From contig JAJTCL010000159.1 in NCBI GenBank assembly GCA_021323255.1, positions 1-6,427 on the forward strand: a stretch of 6,427 nucleotides of DNA, read 5' to 3'. Source of the DNA: Propionibacteriaceae bacterium. GTDB lineage: Bacteria > Actinomycetota > Actinomycetes > Propionibacteriales > Propionibacteriaceae. A model generated the notes under the pieces. It was given only the letters and a program-made list of their open reading frames with translations. It was not told where the DNA came from and did no database searches. Made by a program: the position numbers and the translations under genes. Positions 1-5,336 of the stretch are shown here, piece by piece (positions within the stretch are counted from its first letter, which is position 1; the number at the start of each line of letters is the position of its first letter).

Positions 1-254
1 ACGAAGGCGATGTCCCGGCGTTCTGGCGGCTCAGTGTGACCCGGCGCTGCAACGTTGCGGCCAGCGAGCAGGACTTCTCCGCTGTTGATCGGCAGGAAGC
101 CGGCGACCGCGTTGAGCAGAGTCGACTTGCCGGAGCCGGATGGTCCGAGCAGCGCGACGACCTCGCCCTCCCGAACCGTCAGATTGAGCGAATTGAGGAC
201 CCGGGTCGAGCCGTAGGCGATCGACAGGTTGCGCAGTTCCAGGACGTTCGGCAC
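1..254 (-). CDS. ABC transporter ATP-binding protein, N-terminal part (3' end beyond window)
   Basis: Cytoplasmic ATPase that would power the importer encoded just upstream. The reverse complement from 254 reads through to base 1 without a stop: 84 residues plus two bases of codon 85. Seen: a short beta-rich start with the aromatic of the A-loop (Tyr14, in SIAYGS), then Walker A GPSGSGKST at residues 37-45 and the following helix STLLNAVAGFLP. The frame ends at RDIAF, just before the expected Q-loop, so Walker B, the signature motif and the C-terminal domain are outside the window. The start is GTG at 254-252, chosen because it begins the domain correctly and lies 5 bases after the permease stop. 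CTG and GTC codons continue upstream in frame inside the permease gene, but no clear Shine-Dalgarno supports them. Translation is probably coupled to the permease. The family is certain; the substrate comes only from its neighbours. Confidence 0.93.
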   Translation of the reverse strand, partial: MPNVLELRNLSIAYGSTRVLNSLNLTVREGEVVALLGPSGSGKSTLLNAVAGFLPINSGEVLLAGRNVAAPGHTEPPERRDIAF

Positions 255-259
255 CGCGG

Positions 260-1912
260 CTACGCCGACCAGGCGCCGGGGCTAAAGGCGCTGGGCCTAC
301 GAACACCGGTCCGACCCAGGGCCCACAGTGCCGCTGCCGGCAGCACCACGACGGCTGTTATGAGTACAGACAGCGCGGCCGTCACACCCACGCCACCCAG
401 ATCAGCACTATTCAGCACCACGACGGCCAAAGTCTCGCTGCCCGGGCCGTAGAGCAAGCTCGACATGGTCACCTCGTGCAGAGCTGTCAGAAAACACACT
501 CCCCAAGCAGCGAGCAGAGCTGGCCGCAGCAGTGGAACGACCACTGTCACCAGGGCCGTCGGCAGCCCAGCTCCGCTCACCCGGGCCGCATGCAGGCCGG
601 CCGACGGTAGCCGGTCGACCGCCGCGGAGATCGGCCGATGCGCCAGCGCCCAGAGCTTTGCCAGATACGCGAGCAAGATGATCACTACGGTATCTGCGAG
701 CCATCGCCCGTAGCCGATTAGCAAGCCGATTGCCAGGGTGGATCCGGGCAGTACCAGAGTGAGCGTGATCAAGATGCTCACACTCCGGCCACCGCGTGTT
801 CGGCCCAGAGCCGCCGCAATGGTCCCGAGCACCAGCAGGATGGACGCGGCAGCCAGGGCGAGAAGCACGCTGCGGCTGAGGGCCTCACCGGTCCGCGGGG
901 TCAGGACAGCGAGGAAGTTGTCCAGGGTCCAGTTGTCCGGCGTTGACGGCACCCCAATCGCCCGGGTGACGGAAGCACTCAGAAGCGCAAGGAGGGGCAG
1001 GCCACTGGTGATCATGAGATACAGAGCCATCGCGATCGTGACGATCACCCGCGTGGTAGGGCTGCTGCTCGGCCAGTCTGTGTCGCGGGCTGCCATACGG
1101 CCAAGCTGCAGACGTCCACCGAGCAGAGTCTCAGCTGGGGTCACGATGATCAGTGTGACCACGACGAGCAGCAGCGCCAGCGTGATCGCCTCGACGAAGC
1201 CCTGCGGGTCACTTCCCAGAGCGAGGTCGGCGTAGATGCGGGTCGTGATGGTGCCGAAACCAGCCGGCGCGCCGACCAACTGCGGTACCGCAAATGCGCC
1301 CATGCTGAGTACGAAGACCACCACAGCTGCGGTCGCGATCGCCGGTGCCAGCAGGGGCAGCGTGATAGTTCGGAGCACTGTCGCCGGACCTGCTCCGGAG
1401 GCTCGCGCCGCGCGTTCGGTGGTCGGCTCGGCGCGGGTGGCAAGGCCAACTGCGATGATCAAATACACCAAGGGCACGGCATTGACGGCGACGATCACCC
1501 AGACGCCGACTGGGCCCTGGATCTGCATCCAGGCTAAGCCGAACAGTTCGCTCGTCAGGCCGGCTCGCGCGTACGCCCGCAGCCAGCTGTACCCCAGGAC
1601 GAAATCGGGCACCAGGAGCGGCAGCAGCACCGCCGCCCGCCAAAACGCACGGCCCGGCAGCTGCCGGTCTCGGAGCGCTAGAGCGATCGCCACCCCGACC
1701 GGAACTGCGAGGAGAGTGGCCGCCGCCGAAAGCTCGAACGAGTGCACAACAGCAGAGCCGAATCCCGGGTTGCTCACAACGTCCGCCAGCCGGTCGTGAC
1801 CTTCGACCCAGCTCGTTTTGATCAGCACTGCCAGCGGTATCACAACAAGGACGGCGGCCGATCCGAGCGCAAGGGATAGGGCAGCTCCCAGCCATGCCCG
1901 GCTAGATGGCAC
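260..1912 (-). CDS. ABC transporter permease, two fused MetI-like domains (Fe3+/phosphonate/thiamine importer type)
   Basis: Inner-membrane channel of an importer, 550 residues, about twice a single MetI-like permease. It holds two homologous halves. Half one (about 1-270) begins with a hydrophobic segment at 9-31 and carries the cytoplasmic EAA loop at 166-188 (ERAARASGAG...PLL). Half two (about 285-535) has its own EAA loop at 441-466 (HAARVSGAG...PLLRPAL). A polar linker at about 268-286 joins them. This duplicated layout is that of FbpB/AfuB, ThiP and PhnV-type permeases, so one polypeptide supplies both membrane domains and pairs with two ATPase copies. The start is GTG at 1912-1910, two bases after the stop of the binding-protein gene; upstream AAGA is a weak ribosome site, so translational coupling is likely. 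The stop TAG is at 262-260. No frameshift or missing segment is visible. Substrate is not readable from this protein. Confidence 0.95.
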   Translation of the reverse strand: MPSSRAWLGAALSLALGSAAVLVVIPLAVLIKTSWVEGHDRLADVVSNPGFGSAVVHSFELSAAATLLAVPVGVAIALALRDRQLPGRAFWRAAVLLPLLVPDFVLGYSWLRAYARAGLTSELFGLAWMQIQGPVGVWVIVAVNAVPLVYLIIAVGLATRAEPTTERAARASGAGPATVLRTITLPLLAPAIATAAVVVFVLSMGAFAVPQLVGAPAGFGTITTRIYADLALGSDPQGFVEAITLALLLVVVTLIIVTPAETLLGGRLQLGRMAARDTDWPSSSPTTRVIVTIAMALYLMITSGLPLLALLSASVTRAIGVPSTPDNWTLDNFLAVLTPRTGEALSRSVLLALAAASILLVLGTIAAALGRTRGGRSVSILITLTLVLPGSTLAIGLLIGYGRWLADTVVIILLAYLAKLWALAHRPISAAVDRLPSAGLHAARVSGAGLPTALVTVVVPLLRPALLAAWGVCFLTALHEVTMSSLLYGPGSETLAVVVLNSADLGGVGVTAALSVLITAVVVLPAAALWALGRTGVRRPSAFSPGAWSA

Positions 1913-1914
1913 TC

Positions 1915-2865
1915 TTAGCTGCCGAAGATCTTGGCGTAGTCCTCAAGCAGCGCAGCCTTCTGGCTCGTCAGAGCGTTCCAGTCTGGATAGACGATTGGTG
2001 CGCCGTTCGGCTTCTCCGGCCCGGCGACATCCGGCAACGTTGGATAGGACCCTGCTCTACCAATGACCGTCTGGCCCTCTCGGCTGGTCACGTACGAGAT
2101 GAAGTCCTTTGCCGCCTCGGCGTTCTTAGTGGTCTTGGAGATGGCGACCGGCCCGTAGATAGCGACCGCGCCAGGCTTGGGCCAGGACACGGTGATCGGC
2201 GAGCCCTTCTGCTGGGCGGCGTACGCGGAGTTGGCGATGGTCATGCCGGCGTCATACGTGCCCTGCGCCACACCGGTTGTGACGTCATCGGGGGTGCCAA
2301 CCTGCACGGCACCGTGCTCCTTGAGGTTGGCATAGAACTTGGTACCGAAAAAACCGAGGGCACCGAGCGCGGAAGCCGCCAGATTCGGGTCCGGAACGGC
2401 GACCTTCCCCGCGCTAGCAAGATCAGGCCAGGATGCCGGCGCCTTCACTCCCTTCCGGGTGATCGCGACTATGTAAAGCATGGCGATCCCGACGTAATCC
2501 GGAGTGCGTACGGTCGCTGGGATCTCGGTCTCCGGAGTCCAGCCGCCGACCAGCCCTTGGGCGACGTAGTCCTGCACAGTGAGCGGGTCGCAGCCCCAGA
2601 TCACGTCGGCCTTCAAGCCGCCAGTGCGGATATCGCTGGCTACCCGCGCGTTCAGCTGGCCAGTCGGGGCCCGGAATAGTGCAACCTTCGCGCCCGGATG
2701 AGTGGCCTGGTATTGCGTCACTACCGGCTGAATCGTCGTGTCGTTGACGCAGGTGTAGAGGGTGATGGACTGCGCGGGGGAAGCGCTCGATCCGCCGCAC
2801 GCTGCCAGCAGCCAGACCTGGAGCAAGGCCGAGAACCATATGGTTCCACGTCGGCCCTTCGCCAT
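1915..2865 (-). CDS. ABC transporter solute-binding lipoprotein, Fe3+/2-aminoethylphosphonate-type (cluster 2 fold)
   Basis: Extracytoplasmic receptor that captures the substrate and hands it to the permease. 316 residues. Residues 1-22 form a lipoprotein signal peptide: basic MAKGRR, a hydrophobic stretch and lipobox LAAC with Cys23 as the lipid-anchored residue. The mature part starts with ITLYTC at 34-39 and contains ADVIWGCDP at 86-94, the hinge-region stretch SWPDLASAGKVAVPDP at 145-160 and the C-terminal helix DWNALTSQKAALL at 295-307 that is typical of FutA/AfuA/PhnS-like receptors. Odd points: classical ferric receptors have a Tyr-Tyr pair near NSAYAAQQKG (212-221), where only Tyr215 is present here, and two extra cysteines (39 and 92) could form a disulfide. 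I therefore call the family but not iron as substrate. The start ATG at 2865 is preceded by GGTGA with a 4-base gap. It is the first gene of the operon. Confidence 0.94.
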   Translation of the reverse strand: MAKGRRGTIWFSALLQVWLLAACGGSSASPAQSITLYTCVNDTTIQPVVTQYQATHPGAKVALFRAPTGQLNARVASDIRTGGLKADVIWGCDPLTVQDYVAQGLVGGWTPETEIPATVRTPDYVGIAMLYIVAITRKGVKAPASWPDLASAGKVAVPDPNLAASALGALGFFGTKFYANLKEHGAVQVGTPDDVTTGVAQGTYDAGMTIANSAYAAQQKGSPITVSWPKPGAVAIYGPVAISKTTKNAEAAKDFISYVTSREGQTVIGRAGSYPTLPDVAGPEKPNGAPIVYPDWNALTSQKAALLEDYAKIFGS

Positions 2866-2901
2866 ATCGTCACCGTAATACCGCTACTGCTCGCCTGTCA
2901 G
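2866..2901 (-). promoter_or_regulatory. Candidate promoter of the importer operon
   Basis: On the minus strand CTGACA (2901-2896) matches five of six bases of a -35 box and TATTAC (2880-2875) matches four of six of a -10 box. The spacer is 15 bases, shorter than ideal. Only 9 bases separate the -10 box from the ATG, so the transcript would start at or just before the start codon (leaderless or nearly so), which would leave the nearby GGTGA little or no role. The assignment is by eye and tentative. Confidence 0.3.
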
Positions 2902-2940
2902 CGCTAGCCGCGGGTGTGGCTCGAGTCTTCGACTCAGCGC
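2901..2940. repeat. Nested inverted repeats forming a three-way-junction-like fold
   Basis: An outer 5-bp stem GCGCT/AGCGC (2901-2905 with 2936-2940) encloses two adjacent hairpins: AGCC/GGCT (2906-2909 with 2918-2921, 8-base loop) and GAGTC/GACTC (2923-2927 with 2931-2935, 3-base loop). Only one base, C2922, separates them, and all pairs are Watson-Crick. It abuts the candidate -35 box of the importer operon. It could be an operator, a recombination-protein site of a mobile element, or chance; the individual stems are short. Confidence 0.35.
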
Positions 2941-3126
2941 ACGGTTGACCGCGTTCCGCAGAAACGTCTCCGGTCGGGCTGTCCGAACCGGGGCTGAACG
3001 CTGGCCATAGGTGCGGTTGCGGGCGAGTAGCTCACGAATCAGGAGCGAGCAACCCGTAGTGCCCCCACCTCGTTGACCGGACGGCCCTCGACGACAGCAG
3101 GATGCTTAGCCTCCACCGTGTGCCCC

Positions 3127-3219
3127 ATGTGTGCTCCCTGGTGGCAACCAGAGCGCCTCTACCGGTTCTACATGCACGTGAAGCACGCGATGCTCACGCC
3201 TGACCACCTGGACACGTAA
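3127..3219 (+). pseudogene. Short orphan frame with YMHV motif; possible remnant of a tyrosine-integrase C-terminus
   Basis: A 30-codon frame from ATG 3127 to TAA 3217-3219, open further upstream to a stop near 3030 but without a credible start or Shine-Dalgarno site. Its end reads RLYRFYMHVKHAML and closes in DHLDT. YMHV followed by about 14 residues is how many tyrosine recombinases end, the Tyr being the nucleophile (codon 3169-3171). In a neighbouring frame, 3143-3166 reads GNQSASTG, which resembles the LGHxSxxTT block that normally lies just before that Tyr; this would fit a frameshifted relic. The stop lies two bases before the tRNA-derived repeat, where integrase genes of tRNA-targeting elements commonly end. 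No arginine or His box further upstream is recognisable, so the identity is an inference and the frame may be fortuitous. Confidence 0.28.
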
Positions 3220-3221
3220 CC

Positions 3222-3265
3222 TTCGCAACGAGAAGGTCAGGGTTCGAGTCCCCTTAGCTCCACCA
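3222..3265 (+). other. 3' half of tRNA-Ala(CGC), candidate attachment site (attR-like) of an integrated element
   Basis: Reads as the 3' part of a tRNA: anticodon loop TTCGCAA (3222-3228) with U33 and anticodon CGC at 3224-3226, anticodon-stem strand CGAGA (3229-3233), variable loop AGGTC (3234-3238), T-stem AGGG (3239-3242), T-loop TTCGAGT (3243-3249), CCCCT (3250-3254), acceptor strand TAGCTCC (3255-3261), discriminator A and CCA (3263-3265). Acceptor position 70 is T, as required for the G3:U70 pair that identifies alanine tRNA. There is no 5' half: the bases before 3222 do not pair with CGAGA and no GGGGCTA or D arm occurs at the right distance. One G is missing from the T stem (AGGG against CCCCT), so it is not a working tRNA part. 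A duplicate that begins at the anticodon loop and ends at CCA is the usual trace of integration into a tRNA gene. Confidence 0.8.
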
Positions 3266-3322
3266 AATGACGACCTTCCCAGCTCTTATGACAACACCAT
3301 GGCATCACCATGGAATCGCCGG

Positions 3323-3353
3323 CCCCACCACACGGGTTGTGGACGTTTGGGGG
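3323..3353 (-). terminator. Possible hairpin terminator behind the split-barrel gene
   Basis: Downstream of the minus-strand stop at 3365, CCACA (3328-3332) pairs with TGTGG (3338-3342) around a 5-base loop, and CCCC (3323-3326) can pair with GGGG (3349-3352) outside it, with an unpaired bulge. No T-tract follows on the minus strand, so this is at best a weak or actinobacterial-type terminator. Confidence 0.2.
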
Positions 3354-3364
3354 ACTTACTTGGC

Positions 3365-3910
3365 CTAGTGATCTGGCCAGGTCCAACGAGTGGGGGTTGT
3401 CGTCTCACCGTCGGTGGGAAGTCCGAAGGCCTTGATCGGAATCACCTCATACACCTCGTACGGAGGGCCGCCGGAGGTGGGTGCGCCGTAGTCTGCGTCC
3501 AATCTGTTCCCCTCGATCCGGGTTGGCCAGCTGTAGACGGTCTGAAAAGCGTCGACTGCACGCCTCAGGGTTGCTTCGTCTCGCACGTGGCGCGCTGTCC
3601 CCTCAACGATGATGTGCAGATCCCTGGTATCGGTGCTGATCACGCAGCGAGGCTCAACCTCCAGGTTTCGGCTCTTTCGCGCGCGATCCTTGCTGGCGAT
3701 GAAGAACGACGTGTTCGCCCAGGCCGCAAACAAAGGCATCAGGTGCGGGGCACCGTCTGGGCGTACGGTGGCGAGCCAGAACCAGCCGCCGCCAGCCATC
3801 CTCCGTTCGGCTTCAGACCAGGGGAGCGGCTGACTACGGCCGGCCTCAGTTGCCGCGTCGGTTCCCTTGCCTTCCCGCGACATCGCTTGTGCTGTGGGAG
3901 CTTGTGCCAT
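3365..3910 (-). CDS. Pyridoxamine 5'-phosphate oxidase-like FMN/F420 split-barrel protein
   Basis: 181-residue cytosolic protein of the PNPOx-like split-barrel superfamily, whose members bind FMN or use F420 for small redox reactions; the substrate of this one cannot be read. Seen: FWLATVRPDGAPHLMPL at 44-60 (first strands, very typical), FFIASKDRARKSRNLEVEPRCVIS at 69-92 (the flavin-phosphate-side R/K-S-R-N stretch), DLHIIVEGTARHV at 97-109 and a C-terminal strand YEVIPIKAFGLPTDG at 154-168 ending near RWTW. Relatives usually start shortly before the LPWSEAERRMAG segment (29-40), so this version has about 25 extra polar N-terminal residues. ATG at 3910 is the longest start; ATG at 3883 (Met10) is an alternative and neither has a clear Shine-Dalgarno site. 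It diverges from the epoxide hydrolase gene. Confidence 0.9.
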   Translation of the reverse strand: MAQAPTAQAMSREGKGTDAATEAGRSQPLPWSEAERRMAGGGWFWLATVRPDGAPHLMPLFAAWANTSFFIASKDRARKSRNLEVEPRCVISTDTRDLHIIVEGTARHVRDEATLRRAVDAFQTVYSWPTRIEGNRLDADYGAPTSGGPPYEVYEVIPIKAFGLPTDGETTTPTRWTWPDH

Positions 3911-3947
3911 ATCGCGACGCTAGTACAACTCCCTGGACGCCTGGCAG
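3911..3947 (-). promoter_or_regulatory. Candidate promoter of the split-barrel gene
   Basis: On the minus strand CTGCCA (3947-3942) and TACTAG (3925-3920) could serve as -35 and -10 boxes with a 16-base spacer. The gap from TACTAG to the ATG is 9 bases, the same as in the importer operon, and no ribosome site is present, which fits a leaderless transcript. Match quality is modest. Confidence 0.27.
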
Positions 3948-3982
3948 AAGCATCGACGACGCGCATGCCGGCCGATCGGTAC

Positions 3983-4000
3983 CTGAAGTGATCATGTCAG
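3983..4000. promoter_or_regulatory. 18-bp dyad just before the epoxide hydrolase start, candidate operator
   Basis: CTGAAGTGATCATGTCAG is an inverted repeat with 7 of 9 positions symmetric, centred on the palindrome TGATCA. It ends 11 bases before the ATG at 4012, where a bound repressor could block transcription or translation of the hydrolase. No regulator gene is visible in the window. It could be chance, though size and position suit a TetR- or MarR-type operator. Confidence 0.3.
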
Positions 4001-4011
4001 AAGATTGAGCG

Positions 4012-5175
4012 ATGACCCGCCTGGAGCCGTTTCAAATCGCGGTACCCGAAGCAGACCTCATTGACCTGCGCCGACGGCTTTCAGCAGCGCGGTGGCCCAG
4101 CCGGGAAACCGTCTCGGACTGGTCTCAAGGAGTACCGCTCGGCGTGTTGCACAAGCTCTGTGAACACTGGCAGACGGCGTACGATTGGCGGGCGACCGAG
4201 CGGCGCCTCAACCGACTGCCGCACTACCGAACTGCGATCGATGGACTCTCGGTGCATTTCATTCACCTGCGCTCACCGGTTGCCGATGCCGTTCCAGTGA
4301 TCATGACTCATGGGTGGCCAGGCTCGTTCTTCGAGTTCGAGCAGGTGATACAGCGTTTGGCTGATCCAGCAGCGTTCGGCGAGCCGCCGAGGCCGGCATT
4401 CCACGTCGTTGTTCCATCGCTGCCGGGTTACGGTTTCAGCGAAGCTCCAAACGAACCCGGGTGGAACATTCATCGGATAGCTGCCGCTTGGGCCGAGCTC
4501 ATGGACCGGCTGGGATACTCCCGGTTCATCGCGCTCGGCAGCGATTGGGGCACGAGTATCTCGACTTGCGTGGCGCTGGACCATCGCCCCCGTCTCCTCG
4601 GCCTCCATCTGATCCCGCCTCTGGTGCCGCCGCCAGCCAGCGGAACGACGCTGAGCGATGCGGAGCGGGCGGCGATCGCGCGGCTTGAGGAGCGCAACCG
4701 AACAAACTCGGGATATTCCCAGATTCAGGCAACAAGGCCTCAGACACTCGGATACTCCCTGGTCGACTCACCGGTCGGACTCTGTGCCTGGATCCTGGAG
4801 AAAGTGTGGACATGGACGGACCACCAGGGCGATCTCTGGGAGGTCCTCAGTCCGGACCAGGTGCTGGACAACATCACGTTGTACTGGCTGACCCGCACGG
4901 GGGCCTCATCAGCTCGGTTGTACTGGGAGAGCATCGCAGAAGTTACCGCCTGGTTCACCAGACCCGGTGGCGATCGCATCACCGTTCCGACTGGATGCAC
5001 CGTCTTCCCACGGGAGGTACCAAGGCCCTTCCGCCGATGGGCCGAACCGCGGTTCCCGTCGATCGTCCACTGGGGCGAGCCAGAGCGAGGCGGCCACTTC
5101 GGAGCCTGGGAACAACCGGAGCTGTTCATCTCCGAAGTTCGCGCCGTATCCGGTGCCCTCGCAGTCGATGGATGA
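4012..5175 (+). CDS. Epoxide hydrolase, EHN-type (microsomal epoxide hydrolase-like alpha/beta hydrolase)
   Basis: Opens epoxides with water to diols through a covalent ester intermediate. 387 residues, a normal bacterial length. The N-terminal EHN domain covers about 4-110 (PFQIAVPEADLIDLRRRL; RWP at 27-29). The alpha/beta hydrolase core follows: oxyanion motif HGWPGS at 100-105, nucleophile Asp178 in GSDWG (176-180), the cap segment GYSQIQATRPQTLGY at 234-248 with DSPVG, Tyr304 in LYWE, acid candidate Glu335 in FPREVPRP and catalytic His362 in RGGHFGAWEQPE. The 27-residue spacing Glu335-His362 equals that of mammalian microsomal epoxide hydrolase (404-431). Tyr235 and Tyr304 sit where ring-activating tyrosines are expected. 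Most relatives have GGDWG; Ser177 is a mild deviation. The ATG is fixed by the EHN start; upstream only a weak GAG-like site is seen. It has no operon partner in this window: the 3' neighbour has its own spacer and ribosome site. Confidence 0.96.
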   Translation: MTRLEPFQIAVPEADLIDLRRRLSAARWPSRETVSDWSQGVPLGVLHKLCEHWQTAYDWRATERRLNRLPHYRTAIDGLSVHFIHLRSPVADAVPVIMTHGWPGSFFEFEQVIQRLADPAAFGEPPRPAFHVVVPSLPGYGFSEAPNEPGWNIHRIAAAWAELMDRLGYSRFIALGSDWGTSISTCVALDHRPRLLGLHLIPPLVPPPASGTTLSDAERAAIARLEERNRTNSGYSQIQATRPQTLGYSLVDSPVGLCAWILEKVWTWTDHQGDLWEVLSPDQVLDNITLYWLTRTGASSARLYWESIAEVTAWFTRPGGDRITVPTGCTVFPREVPRPFRRWAEPRFPSIVHWGEPERGGHFGAWEQPELFISEVRAVSGALAVDG

Positions 5176-5178
5176 GTA

Positions 5179-5207
5179 GCTTCATGTCGAAGCATGCTCA
5201 GCCGAGC
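5179..5207 (+). terminator. Two tandem small hairpins after the epoxide hydrolase stop
   Basis: Four bases after the TGA, GCTTC/GAAGC (5179-5183 with 5189-5193, 5-base loop) is followed two bases later by GCTC/GAGC (5196-5199 with 5204-5207, 4-base loop). Both stems are perfect but short and no T-tract follows. Weak terminator or mRNA 3'-end protection is possible. Confidence 0.3.
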
Positions 5208-5229
5208 AAGAGATCAGATGTCAACAACC

Positions 5230-5256
5230 TTGGCCAACCCAAGTCGACCTGATAAG
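5230..5256 (+). promoter_or_regulatory. Candidate promoter for the small frame and the glycoside hydrolase
   Basis: TTGGCC (5230-5235, 4/6 match to a -35 box and part of the palindrome TTGGCCAA) and GATAAG (5251-5256, 4/6 match to a -10 box) are 15 bases apart; shifting the -10 to TAAGAA gives 17. From GATAAG the expected transcript start falls at about 5263-5265, that is at the ATG of the 22-codon frame. The palindrome could bind a sugar-responsive repressor. Tentative. Confidence 0.3.
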
Positions 5257-5264
5257 AACTGATC

Positions 5265-5333
5265 ATGGCGGATATCATCGACGGGTTCTTCAGCAGTGTG
5301 TGGAGCCGGCTTGGTGATCTTGATGGGGAGTAA
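5265..5333 (+). CDS. 22-residue amphipathic microprotein or leader peptide
   Basis: ATG 5265 to TAA 5331-5333, preceded by an in-frame TAA at 5253, so the frame cannot be longer. The peptide starts MADIIDGFFSS and ends LGDLDGE. Hydrophobic residues Ile4, Ile5, Phe8, Phe9, Val12, Trp13, Leu16 and Leu19 recur every 3-4 positions, with Asp, Ser, Arg and Gly between them: an almost ideal amphipathic helix with an acidic tail. Its final codons GGG GAG contain the ribosome site of the next gene, and its stop lies 3 bases before that gene's ATG, so its translation should influence the glycoside hydrolase. It has no strong Shine-Dalgarno of its own and may be read from a leaderless transcript. Function unknown; a membrane-binding microprotein, a coupling leader or a chance frame are all possible. 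Confidence 0.4.
   Translation: MADIIDGFFSSVWSRLGDLDGE
5325..5330 (+). promoter_or_regulatory. Ribosome binding site of the family 4 glycoside hydrolase gene
   Basis: GGGGAG with a 6-base gap to ATG 5337 is the clearest Shine-Dalgarno site in the window and fixes the start of the hydrolase. It lies inside the last two codons of the preceding 22-codon frame. Confidence 0.75.
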
Positions 5334-5336
5334 CTG

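Larger units (their letters stand above)
2866..3364. other. Gene-poor interval between the importer operon and the split-barrel gene
   Basis: About 500 bases with no intact gene on either strand. It holds, from left to right: the candidate importer promoter, the nested inverted repeats at 2901-2940, a weak GGTTGC/GCAACC stem (3015-3020 with 3049-3054), a short orphan reading frame ending at 3219, the tRNA-Ala 3' half at 3222-3265, and a direct repeat CACCATGG (3295-3302 and 3306-3313). I see nothing else firm in 2941-3120. The content suggests the worn edge of an integrated element rather than a normal intergenic spacer. Confidence 0.6.

Noticed and set aside
1906..2679. 257-codon plus-strand frame opposite the solute-binding protein gene
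   Set aside because: Shadow of the receptor gene, which has a lipobox and conserved family segments; the plus-strand product is low-complexity and Arg/Gly-rich.
3021..3047. tRNA-like 5' half: GGGCGAG, TA, then GCTC-loop-GAGC resembling a D arm
   Set aside because: The D loop lacks GG, the following bases do not make an anticodon stem, and GGGCGAG does not pair with the acceptor strand TAGCTCC at 3255-3261. It lies about 200 bases too far away to complete the tRNA fragment. Probably chance.
3219..3237. Hairpin ACCTTC/GAAGGT with loop GCAACGA read as the anticodon arm
   Set aside because: That register lacks U33 and leaves a variable loop too short. Shifting to loop TTCGCAA gives U33, anticodon CGC and a normal 5-base variable loop, so the hairpin is taken as coincidental.
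3222..3265. 3' end of tmRNA (ssrA) as the source of the fragment
   Set aside because: tmRNA ends in CAGCTCCACCA with GGGGCTG at its 5' end. Here the acceptor strand is TAGCTCC and a proper anticodon loop TTCGCAA precedes it, which fits tRNA-Ala better.
3295..3313. Direct repeat CACCATGG x2 with 3-base spacer, as an iteron or array
   Set aside because: Only two 8-bp units; too short and few to support an origin, CRISPR or other array.
3299..3991. 230-codon plus-strand frame opposite the split-barrel gene
   Set aside because: The minus-strand product has clear PNPOx-like motifs, while this one has none and its start lies in the CACCATGG direct repeat without a ribosome site.
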